Assembly: GCF_025642975.1 (NCBI RefSeq)
Contig: NZ_JANZKJ010000012.1
Span: forward strand, 91,694-155,693
Direction: 5' to 3'
DNA length: 64,000 nucleotides
Source: Pseudomonas sp. RIT-PI-S
GTDB taxonomy: Bacteria > Pseudomonadota > Gammaproteobacteria > Pseudomonadales > Pseudomonadaceae
Shown here: positions 56,177 to 63,501 of the stretch, in pieces
How positions within the stretch are numbered: the first letter of the stretch is position 1
Layout: each line of letters starts with the position of its first letter
The notes under the pieces: model-generated
What the model was told of the DNA's origin: nothing
What the model saw: only the letters and a program-made list of their open reading frames with translations
The model's database searches: none
Position numbers and translations under genes: made by a program

Positions 56177-56860
56177 TCATTCATTAAGGCTGATCCGCAG
56201 CCCGGCGACCACTGCCCATGGGCCAAGGGTAAGGGCCAACGCGGCAAGGCTGCCGAGCCACAACAAAAAGCCCGACACCGGCAGCCCCTCGAGCGCGGCG
56301 CGCAACGCCCCGCTGCCCAGGATCAGCACCGGAATATATAAGGGCAGCACCAGCAAGGCCAGCAGCAGGCCGCCGCGGCGCAGACCGACGGTGAGCGCGG
56401 CGCCGATAGCGCCGAGCAGGGTCAGCACCGGCGTGCCCAACGCCAGCGCGGCGATCAGCGCCGGCAGGCTGTGCGCGGGCAGCCCAAGCATCAGGCCGAG
56501 CAATGGCGCCAGCAGGGTCAATGCCAAACCGCACAACAGCCAGTGCGCGGCCACCTTGGCCAGCACCGGCAACAGCATGCCGTGACGGCTCAGGGCCCAC
56601 TGCTCCAGGGAGCCGTCCTCGAAATCCTCCCGGAACAGCCCGTCCAGGGACAACAACACCGCCAGCACCGCCGCCACCCAGACCAACCCTGGCGCCATCT
56701 GCTGCAGCAGGCTGGGGTCTGCGCCGATCGCCAGCGGAAAGAGCGTGGCCACCACGGCAAAAAAAACCAGGGGGTTGGCCAGCGCCGCCGGGCGCCGCGC
56801 CAGCAACAAGCCTTCGCGGCGCAACAGGCTGGCGAACACTCGCATCCCCGCGCTGCTCAT
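56177..56860 (-). CDS. ccmB: Heme exporter subunit CcmB
   Basis: A 227-residue membrane subunit with six hydrophobic segments; FREDFEDGSLEQWALS (about 71-86) and ANPLVFFAVVATLFPLAIG are family blocks. Start at 56860 (ATG overlapping the ccmA stop as ATGA, with GGGAGA nine bases upstream) is preferred to the internal ATG at 56845. Confidence 0.93.
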   Translation of the reverse strand: MSSAGMRVFASLLRREGLLLARRPAALANPLVFFAVVATLFPLAIGADPSLLQQMAPGLVWVAAVLAVLLSLDGLFREDFEDGSLEQWALSRHGMLLPVLAKVAAHWLLCGLALTLLAPLLGLMLGLPAHSLPALIAALALGTPVLTLLGAIGAALTVGLRRGGLLLALLVLPLYIPVLILGSGALRAALEGLPVSGFLLWLGSLAALALTLGPWAVVAGLRISLNE

Positions 56861-57486
56861 GCGGTTTCTCCCAGGTGCAGTTCGCGGTAACCCGCGGGCC
56901 GCTGGGCCAACACATGGTGGGAGGTCAGCACCACCAGCCCGCCTGCCTCGCAGTGCTCCACCAGCCGCGCTTCCAGCCGCGCCACCGAAGGGGCGTCCAA
57001 TGCGGTGAAGGGTTCATCGAGCAGCCACAATGGCGGCGGGTCCAGGTAAAGGCGAGCGAGCGCCACCCGGCGCAATTGGCCAGCGGACAGGCCCTGGCAG
57101 GGCTGGTCTTCATGGCCGCGCAGGCCCATCAGGCGCAACGCTTCGTCGATCGCTGGCAGCGCCACCGCCTTGCCCAGCGCGCACAGCCAGGCGAGGTTTT
57201 CCCTCGGGGTCAGGCTGAGCTGGAGGGCCGGCGCGTGACCTAGCCACAAGAGGTTTGCCGCCAGCGCCCGGGCTGCGCCTGGCAAGGGTTGGCCATTGAA
57301 GCGCACCTCGCCGGCGCTCGGCGGCAGCAGGCCGCACAGCAGGCGCAGCAGCGAGGTTTTGCCGCTGCCGTTGGGCCCGCTCACCTTGAGCATCTCGCCG
57401 GCGCGCACGCTTACGTCCAGCCCTTCGAAGAGCAGCCGCCAGTCTCGTTCACAAGCAAGCGCCAGGCCTTGCAGATGGGCAGTCAC
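56857..57486 (-). CDS. ccmA: Heme exporter ATPase CcmA
   Basis: A 209-residue ABC ATPase: Walker A GPNGSGKT (37-44), signature LSAGQLRRVALARL (about 131-144), Walker B WLLDEPFTALD (about 153-163). First gene of the ccm operon, starting with GTG at 57486 after TAAGG. Its hydrolysis drives release of holo-CcmE. Confidence 0.94.
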   Translation of the reverse strand: MTAHLQGLALACERDWRLLFEGLDVSVRAGEMLKVSGPNGSGKTSLLRLLCGLLPPSAGEVRFNGQPLPGAARALAANLLWLGHAPALQLSLTPRENLAWLCALGKAVALPAIDEALRLMGLRGHEDQPCQGLSAGQLRRVALARLYLDPPPLWLLDEPFTALDAPSVARLEARLVEHCEAGGLVVLTSHHVLAQRPAGYRELHLGETA

Positions 57487-57606
57487 GGTGAGCCTTAGGG
57501 TTTGTACGAAAATGAGCAGAGCCGCCGGCGGGTTCAAGTACCTCGCAGGCAAGCCGATAGCAATAAGCAACGAACGCCTTACGCTCGCCACCAGGGCAGC
57601 GGGCGA

Positions 57607-57612
57607 TTATAC
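57607..57612 (-). promoter_or_regulatory. Candidate -10 of the ccm operon
   Basis: A perfect TATAAT on the minus strand about 120 bases upstream of ccmA. A TGGACC at 15 bases' distance may serve as -35, though the spacing is short. The same bases read as an unremarkable AT-patch on the plus strand. Confidence 0.45.
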
Positions 57613-57685
57613 ACAGCGGCGCGCGCGGTCCACCTGGGCGTCGCGCGGTTTACACACCGAAACACTCTTCCCGGTCAGCTAAACA

Positions 57686-59263
57686 ATGACAAATGAAATC
57701 AGCGGCGTGGCCGCGGCTTCAAGCGTTGCCGCCGCCAGCCGCTCCGCCGCACTCAACGGCGAGCTGCTTAAGCTGCTGCAGTCGGTGGACGGCGTGCTGG
57801 AAGCGGGGCAAACCGCCAAGGCCGAGGTGCTGTCGATCAAACAGCTGCCGGAAGATTTTCAGCTGCTGCTCAAGCTGACCATGGACAGCGGCCGCCAAGC
57901 CACGGTGCAGGTGGCGGCAAGCCAACCCCTGGCCATCGGCACGCCGCTGCTGGTCACCAAGATGCTTTCCGAACAGCTATCGGTCAGCCTGGCGGGTTCG
58001 CCGCGCACCGGCCTGACCGAGCTGGACACCAGCCGCCTGCCGGTGGGCACCTTGCTGCAGGGCAAGGTGGTGACCTCGCTGCCGGTGGCCGCCAACGACG
58101 GCCCGCCGGTGTACCGCGCGATGGTGACTTTGCTCAACAGTGCCCTGGCCGGGCAGACCCTCACCATCGACAGCCCGCAGCCACTGCGCTTGGGTAGCCT
58201 GTTGAGTGCACAGGTTCAGGGTAACCAGGCGCTGAGCGTAGTGCAGTTGAGCGGGCGCCTCGACGAGTTGGCCGTGGCCCAGCAAATCACCACGCAAAAC
58301 AGCCGCCAGGCCTCGTTGCAAAGCCTGCTGGCGGTGATCCAGGCCAGCCAGGGCACAGACCGCCTGCCTCCGGCAGTAAGCGCCAGCGCCAGCGCACTGC
58401 TCGCCACCCTGCCGGACATGCCTGCGCTGACCAACCCCGACGCGCTGGCCCAGGCCTTCGCCAAGAGCGGGCTGTTTCTCGAATCCGGGTTGCTCACCGG
58501 CAGCCTGGAGGCACCCGAGGTGGACCTCAAGGGCGCGCTGCTGCGGCTGGTGGCGCAGATCCTGCCCAACCTGCCCGCCAGCAATAGCCCGCCGCTGAAC
58601 CCAGCGACCCTGGCTACCATGGCCCAGGCCGCGCCAGGCTTTATCCGCAACGCCTTGGGCATCCTTGGCCAGGTGGGCCCGCGCTCGGTGGAGGCGCCAG
58701 CCTTCCCGTTGGCCAGCCGTACGCTGCAAAAGAACGACAACGAGGACGAGCTGCACTCATTGCTGCGCTTGGCCTCGGCGGCGCTGTCGCGGGTGCAGAC
58801 TCACCAGCTGGCCAGCCTTGAACAAAGCACGCCCGGCCCCCACGGGTTGACCCAGCACAGCTGGCAACTGGAAATCCCCATGCGTGCGTTCAATGACATC
58901 GTGCCCATGCAGGTGCGGGTTCAGGCCCAGGACGATCCCAGCGAACGCGAACAGGACATGGAGCGCGACGCCGAGGGCAACCGCCTGCCGCCACGCAAGC
59001 TCTGGCGCCTGGACCTGGCCTTCGACCTGCCCCGCCTCGGCCCGCTGCATGTGCAGGCACAGCTGTTCAACAGCAACCTGTCCAGCCAGGTGTGGGCGCA
59101 AGCCCCGGCCACGTACAGCGTGGTGCAGCGCGAGCTGCCCTGGTTCCGCGAACGCCTGGCTGCCGCTGGCCTGAACGTGGGCGAACTGGCCTGTCACAAC
59201 GGCCGCCCCCCCCAGGGCAACCGCACACGCCTCGAACAACGTTGGGTGGACGAAACCGCATGA
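57686..59263 (+). CDS. FliK-like flagellar hook-length control protein
   Basis: A 525-residue hydrophilic protein, rich in Ala, Gln, Ser and Leu, with a Flg_hook-like C-terminal globular part (HSWQLEIPMRAFNDIVPMQV and LDLAFDLPRLGPLHVQAQL, about 390-475). FliK-type rulers measure hook or needle length. This copy lies beside ccm rather than in the main flagellar cluster, and is followed with ATGA overlap by an FlhB-tail gene, which is the functional partner class. Confidence 0.8.
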   Translation: MTNEISGVAAASSVAAASRSAALNGELLKLLQSVDGVLEAGQTAKAEVLSIKQLPEDFQLLLKLTMDSGRQATVQVAASQPLAIGTPLLVTKMLSEQLSVSLAGSPRTGLTELDTSRLPVGTLLQGKVVTSLPVAANDGPPVYRAMVTLLNSALAGQTLTIDSPQPLRLGSLLSAQVQGNQALSVVQLSGRLDELAVAQQITTQNSRQASLQSLLAVIQASQGTDRLPPAVSASASALLATLPDMPALTNPDALAQAFAKSGLFLESGLLTGSLEAPEVDLKGALLRLVAQILPNLPASNSPPLNPATLATMAQAAPGFIRNALGILGQVGPRSVEAPAFPLASRTLQKNDNEDELHSLLRLASAALSRVQTHQLASLEQSTPGPHGLTQHSWQLEIPMRAFNDIVPMQVRVQAQDDPSEREQDMERDAEGNRLPPRKLWRLDLAFDLPRLGPLHVQAQLFNSNLSSQVWAQAPATYSVVQRELPWFRERLAAAGLNVGELACHNGRPPQGNRTRLEQRWVDETA

Positions 59264-59601
59264 GCAACCGCTACCCCCGCCAGGCCATTGCCCTGAGCTA
59301 CGACGGCACCCAGGCCCCTACCCTCTCGGGCAAGGGCGACGACGAACTGGCCGACGCCATCATCGCCATCGCCAAGGCCCACGAAGTGCCTATCTACGAA
59401 AATGCCGAGCTGGTGAAAATGCTCGGCCAGCTGGAGCTTGGCGACAGCATTCCCCGCGAGCTGTATTTGACCATCGCCGAGATCATAGCCTTTGCGTGGT
59501 ACTTGCAGGGGAAGGTGCCGGTGGGGGTAGACATGAGCCCGCCGCCACGCGAGCGGGATGTGACGCCAGTGGCCCGGTTGGAACAATCGTCGGGGGGCTA
59601 A
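59260..59601 (+). CDS. FlhB C-terminal-like export switch protein (FlhX-type)
   Basis: A 113-residue soluble protein that corresponds to the cytoplasmic domain of FlhB/EscU (AIALSYDGTQAPTLSGKGD, PIYENAELVKMLGQLELGDSIP, LYLTIAEIIAFAWYLQG). The NPTH autocleavage motif is replaced (reads YPRQAIAL), so it should not self-cleave. FlhB-like stand-alone domains occur in some bacteria, but this one's role is not known. Confidence 0.85.
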   Translation: MSNRYPRQAIALSYDGTQAPTLSGKGDDELADAIIAIAKAHEVPIYENAELVKMLGQLELGDSIPRELYLTIAEIIAFAWYLQGKVPVGVDMSPPPRERDVTPVARLEQSSGG

Positions 59602-59639
59602 ACTGAGAGGCGATTGGGCTGGGAGGCTGCTGGCTTTCG

Positions 59640-60040
59640 TAGGGATAAACCGATGAACTTCGGCCGAGCGGTAGCGTTCTCGGTCATCTCCAGCGGCGCC
59701 GGCCTGAAGGGTGTGGAAGTCGTAGGGCTTCTGCTGCTTCCCTTTAGCTTGGTCGGTTCGGCCTGCGACGGGGGTGATGGGGTGTAGAGCTGTTCTGCTC
59801 CCAAAGGAGGCTTGTAGCTGAACAGCGCCCTCTGGGGTATGCACTCACAGCGCAAACGGCCCAACAAGTCGTGGGTGAAATCGAGCGTTTCCTCCATGAT
59901 ACCGAGTGGCTTACCTACGGCCGTGGGCGCTCGATGCACAGCGGGCGGTTGCCATTGTCGCAGGTGTAGGCCTGGCGCTCTTCTTGATTCACATTGGCCA
60001 GCAGCTTGCCAGTGAGGTCGCGCTCGAACTCGGTGCTGCG
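59640..60040 (-). pseudogene. Degraded Rhs core fragment
   Basis: On the minus strand, STEFERDLTGKLLANVNQEERQAYTCDNGN (in pieces) is a YD-repeat-like Rhs core segment at about 59930-60036, preceded by an FTHDLLGRL-type repeat nearer 59880. Stops (TAG near 59922) and frameshifts separate the pieces, and the frame does not reach a toxin tip. Confidence 0.5.
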
Positions 60041-60245
60041 TTACAGCGCGATCGCCGCGTTCGCAGTAAGCAGCATTCGTGCCTCTGCCAGAGGACGCGA
60101 TAGGTCTGCAACCAAGGCCCAGGACTCATCTCCGATTTTATAGCGTCTGACTGTCAAGGAAGTTCCACCTCTGATGGGCACGCGCTCTACTGAACCTAGG
60201 CGCTTGTGCGAGATGAGATGGTTCAGGCTAATTTCGTACAGGGGT
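60041..60245 (-). other. Open segment with a terminal CTGTACGAAA motif
   Basis: The minus strand is open from 60248 to 60039 and encodes about 68 residues (ISLNHLISHKRLGSVERV near its start), family not recognised. Its 5' end carries CCCCTGTACGAAATTAGCC, close to the MITE ends. It may be the end of a lost transposable element within the Rhs debris. Confidence 0.25.
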
Positions 60246-60280
60246 CTAGAGCCTCGTCGAGGCAGAGCATTGACCTATCT

Positions 60281-60836
60281 CTAAGCAGTCAACTTCCTCA
60301 AACCATCCGAAAGCCTCTTCATATTATTTATGTCCCCACCTTTATCCAAATATGAGAACCAACCAGGTATAACTTTTTTAAAAAGCTCTGCGCACTCAAC
60401 TTTTGTATCATCTCTTTTTAGAATTAAATCCAAATCAAACCACCATCGGCATTGAATGGCTCAGAAAAAATTAGATCATTCTCCTTCAAAAACTTCATTA
60501 ACGCATTAAACTTTACAACTATGCGATCTTGATATTCTTTGCTATTGTTTCGACCGCACAACATAGGAATGCTACATAACGTAAAATTAAAATAACTCAC
60601 AACCAACCTACTATTTTTTCTTATAACAAGAGATACGTCAGACACACTTATAAGTTTTTCCTTCCCTGGCCTTCTTACAAACACGCCTCCTGCCTCTCGA
60701 ATTCGCTTTTCTTTCAAAAGCTGGGGCAGTTTTATCTGAAGTAAACTAGCCACCTCATTTGCGGTCTCGCTACCGTCCGCGTTCTTAACAACGAAACCAA
60801 GTCTATGCGCCTCACCCGTAAGAGTGATCCTTAACG
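60281..60836 (-). pseudogene. Frameshifted immunity-like gene joined to an Rhs fragment
   Basis: The minus-strand frame continues from an Rhs core piece (RYDPAANRLNF, about 60837-60945) into TLTGEAHRLGFVVKNADGS, KEKRIREAGGVFVRRPGK and LMKFLKENDLIFSEPFNADG, then a stop at 60424. In another frame the protein seems to continue RWFDLDLILKRDDTKVECAE, VIPGWFSYLDKGG and stops at 60281. One indel near 60445 reconciles these. An AT-rich, charged, about 170-residue immunity-type protein is my reading; the family is unknown. Confidence 0.5.
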
Positions 60837-61018
60837 AGGTGAAGTTCAGCCGGTTGGCGGCGGGGTCGTAGCGGAAGGCTTCGTTGTCTGCCAGCCGACC
60901 GGTGTCGCGGCGGTGCAGTTGGCCATTGGCCTCGTATTCGTGACTATTTTTTTGCTGCGAAGTTTATCAATAGCTTGGGTGAGCTTGCTGGTAACGCCGG
61001 TTTTTCGTTCTTTTATTA
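60837..61018 (-). pseudogene. Rhs core fragment
   Basis: HEYEANGQLHRRDTGRLADN and EAFRYDPAANRLNF (about 60840-60945) are typical YD-repeat core. The upstream boundary of the frame is a TGA near 61018, with no start codon. It joins directly to the immunity-like sequence downstream, as expected after recombination between Rhs cores. Confidence 0.65.
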
Positions 61019-61129
61019 TTGATCACAAATCACCTTTCGATTTAAAAATTATCGACCGGCAAGCTGTTCCAGGCCCCATCACGACTTTAAAAATCACAAC
61101 TTACAGAGTGTCAACTTCAGCTCAAACAC

Positions 61130-61501
61130 TCACGATGGAAAAACTCCTGATCTATATGCATCGAACAGCCCTAAAACCCAGCACGTAATCTCATTTTTGG
61201 CAATAGCCTGCCCAATCAGATCTATATCGTCCGATGCATAGCTGGATACTTCTGAGTTTTTTGTTATCCGAAAAACCTCCTTAAAAACGTACTCCCTAAG
61301 TTTGTTCAGCGCCTCTTCGTCCTTATCGGAGCAGGGTTTCAACTTTAGAGCTTCATTATTTAATACCCATGATTCATCAAAATCTCCTGCATCTCTTTCA
61401 TCCAAGATAACATCCCAATCATCAACCCCCGAGAAAACCGCCTCAAAAAAACCAGGAGTAGTTAGCACATTAGAAAAATCACGCATGGACTTTGGAATCA
61501 T
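61130..61501 (-). CDS. Immunity-like hypothetical protein
   Basis: A 123-residue acidic protein starting MIPKSMRDFSNVLTTPGFFEAVF, low GC, no membrane segment. Its ATG overlaps (ATGA) the stop of a toxin-like remnant (61498-61672), the standard toxin-immunity layout. No family recognised; immunity is inferred from position and character. Confidence 0.55.
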   Translation of the reverse strand: MIPKSMRDFSNVLTTPGFFEAVFSGVDDWDVILDERDAGDFDESWVLNNEALKLKPCSDKDEEALNKLREYVFKEVFRITKNSEVSSYASDDIDLIGQAIAKNEITCWVLGLFDAYRSGVFPS

Positions 61502-61672
61502 CTTAAACCGCTCTCTTTAAGCCGCTCTTCAATTAAATCTACTGCCGCATGTGGAGTAATTAGGCGACTTTATTTCAAATTGAATGTTGTCCAATTCTCC
61601 ATAAGCCTTCCTGTAAGCAGAAAATAATTCTTCATCCGCTCTCGGAAAAACTCCCTGGCGCAACTAAGATTT
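61498..61672 (-). pseudogene. Broken Rhs toxin tip
   Basis: QGVFPRADEELFSAYRKAYG and ELDNIQFEIKSPN in one frame, followed in the +1-shifted frame by ITPHAAVDLIEERLKESGLR and a TGA overlapping the next gene's ATG. Without the frameshift this would be a continuous tip of about 57 residues. The tip family is not recognised. Confidence 0.4.
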
Positions 61673-61674
61673 TA

Positions 61675-61855
61675 AGCTTGCCGGCACCAACAGACTTCTC
61701 GACCAAATTACCCCAGGCGTCATAGCGGTATTCCTATTCTTGCCATGTCTTGAGGCGGTTGCCCTTCACATAGTCGAACTGGCGATTGTTTAAGTTCAGC
61801 TGGTTGGCGGGTTGACCGTAGCGGGTTTCACCGCACAGATTGTCAAAGGGTATGC
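61675..61855 (-). pseudogene. Rhs core fragment with internal stop
   Basis: TRYGQPANQLNLNNRQFDYV and EYRYDAWGNLVEKSVGAGKL are Rhs core repeats. A TAG interrupts them (after KTWQE, about 61735). The stretch joins the broken tip at about 61672. Confidence 0.7.
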
Positions 61856-62025
61856 ATCAGTTCACTCATATCTTACTGATAGCGGCGGTGGTTCGCACTT
61901 TGCAAATTCCACAGAAAATTACGCTGATGCTCAGTCATGGGGCTGCTCCCACATCCTACTAAATGTTTTTTTGAAAACAATGAAAATTAGTATTGAGTAA
62001 TTTTTTAGTAGACAGTTAGCGATAT
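61856..62025. other. No recognisable feature
   Basis: This AT-rich stretch contains a short plus-strand frame (61812-62000) with no family resemblance. I see no gene here. Confidence 0.4.
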
Positions 62026-62292
62026 CTACCAAGACTTCATGTCATCTATACTTTTTGCCACGTAATAAGAAATTCCAAGCTCTTTACAATACTCCATTAT
62101 TCTCGCCCGTTCATTTTTACTAAAGAATATTAATGTTTCTCCAGCCTGTGGCGCATAGTTATTCCTGACAAATATTTTTTCCAAAAATTCTTCGTTAATT
62201 CTTTCAACATCCAGTTTCCCCGAAGAAAACCATTCCAAAATCTTTGGCTTTACGGACTGAATAGCTAAGGCTTTACCGTACCGAGTTGCCAC
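62026..62292 (-). CDS. Small hypothetical protein, possible immunity component
   Basis: 88 residues starting with GTG at 62292, MATRYGKALAIQSVKPKILEWF, ending in a Lys/Asp/Trp-rich tail. It follows the 62294-62611 gene with almost no gap. It may be an immunity protein or the displaced end of another gene; the GTG has no clear ribosome site. Confidence 0.4.
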   Translation of the reverse strand: MATRYGKALAIQSVKPKILEWFSSGKLDVERINEEFLEKIFVRNNYAPQAGETLIFFSKNERARIMEYCKELGISYYVAKSIDDMKSW

Positions 62293-62293
62293 A

Positions 62294-62611
62294 TCAATTT
62301 TTTTTTAAATTTCGAGCGTATTCCGAAAGCTCGAACTCCAAGGCCTTGCTTATTTCGGAAAAATAAAAACCCTGAGCTGTAATATTTTCCACAGGTGATA
62401 TTTGAAAATTTTCTTCTGAATATCTGTAAACCGACTTAAACCGCTTAGCTATTAGAGCAATGGCCAATTCCGTATTAAACCCATAAGGCCCATATCCATT
62501 TCCATCCACGTCAGACTGGTAGCAAATGCAAAAAGCATTCTCTGGTATGATGCTGAATGGTATATTCCAACTTGGAACTGGGAACTCAATTACTCTTTCT
62601 TTAGCTACCAT
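62294..62611 (-). CDS. Immunity-like hypothetical protein
   Basis: A 105-residue low-GC protein starting MVAKERVIEFPVPSWNIPFSI. Its ATG overlaps the TAG of a short toxin-tail-like frame (62605-62697), again in toxin-immunity arrangement. No family recognised. Confidence 0.5.
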   Translation of the reverse strand: MVAKERVIEFPVPSWNIPFSIIPENAFCICYQSDVDGNGYGPYGFNTELAIALIAKRFKSVYRYSEENFQISPVENITAQGFYFSEISKALEFELSEYARNLKKN

Positions 62612-62697
62612 ACAAATACCTCTACCATTCCGTCAGCGTCCGTGCGCACATGCCCAGATTCGTGGTGACTCGGAACGCCTGGAGATGTTCTAACCAT
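62605..62697 (-). pseudogene. Remnant tail of a toxin gene
   Basis: From 62697 the minus strand reads VRTSPGVPSHHESGHVRTDA then DGMVEVFVW and a TAG at 62605 overlapping the next gene's start. Only the last 30 codons remain, with a stop just upstream (about 62705). The His-rich stretch suggests a nuclease or metalloenzyme tip, but this is a guess. Confidence 0.35.
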
Positions 62698-62840
62698 CCA
62701 TTTCTACCATTATCTTTATTAACTCAAAGTTTATTCGCATCTCCTTCCTTTATTTGATCCAGTTTCGCCCTCTACTCGTTTGATTTAGTGTGTCCAATGG
62801 GTTTTTCCTCTAATCTTGCCTAGCATTAGTGGACACGGGA

Positions 62841-63155
62841 TTAGGCACTCATCCCAGCCTCGAAGGCTAGCGGGCTGATATGACCCAGCATACTGTGACG
62901 CCGCTAGCGGTTGTAGTCGGTTTCAATGTATTCAAACAGAGTTTCAGCCTCTGGGCACGACTGCGGAATTCTTCGCATGGACGCATTCAACCTTCGAACT
63001 ATGGAAGAAGCTCTCCGCACAGGCGTTGCCGTAGTAGTTGTCCTTGGCGCTCATGCTGTATTTCAGCTGATGAGGACGATTAATTGCTAGTAAGTCGCTG
63101 AGCAGTACTGGCTGCCATGGTCGCTATGTACGATTACCCCCTCTACGACGAACGT
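62841..63155 (-). pseudogene. IS3-family transposase OrfB remnant
   Basis: IVHSDHGSQYCSATY, SMSAKDNYYGNACAESFFHS, and RHSMLGHISPLAFEAGMSA are the DDE-region end of an IS3-group transposase, interrupted by TAGs (after SATY and NR) and frameshifts. A GTGTCCA...TGGACAC inverted motif (62789-62836) may be its end. The 5' half is absent. Confidence 0.8.
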
Positions 63156-63187
63156 TAAACTAAAAGCGCTTCAATCCCAAGAATCTT

Positions 63188-63490
63188 TCAGTCTAAGAAA
63201 TCATCATTTTCAATATAATACAAAACAGCCTCTAGAAGCTCACTCGAACTTGATGCAGGACTATATTCAGTTTTGTTATCAACAATTGCCTTAAATACAG
63301 GATATTCTAACCAAGTTTTATAAATCTCTTCCATATCCTCATCCTCCTCTTCCGATTCGGGTATATAATAATTGGCGAAAGTCATGAAAGATTTATTATT
63401 TAAAAAAAATTTGTCCACATAAAATCCGCCCACTGCAGGAAGATTTTTATAGACCTGCAGCAATCCCTCGAAACCTCTAATCATCTTCAT
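63188..63490 (-). CDS. Probable immunity protein of the Rhs nuclease
   Basis: A 100-residue acidic protein (MKMIRGFEGLLQVYKNLPAV, then an EEEDEDMEE run), starting 11 bases after the Rhs stop with GTGGAG as ribosome site. Small, acidic and directly downstream of a nuclease tip: the normal position for cognate immunity. Inferred, not shown. Confidence 0.65.
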   Translation of the reverse strand: MKMIRGFEGLLQVYKNLPAVGGFYVDKFFLNNKSFMTFANYYIPESEEEDEDMEEIYKTWLEYPVFKAIVDNKTEYSPASSSSELLEAVLYYIENDDFLD

Positions 63491-63501
63491 TTTTAACTCC
63501 A

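Noticed and set aside
60913..61188. Plus-strand 91-codon frame in the Rhs area
   Set aside because: It is opposite the Rhs core fragment and has no recognisable features apart from a hydrophobic start caused by T-rich sequence.
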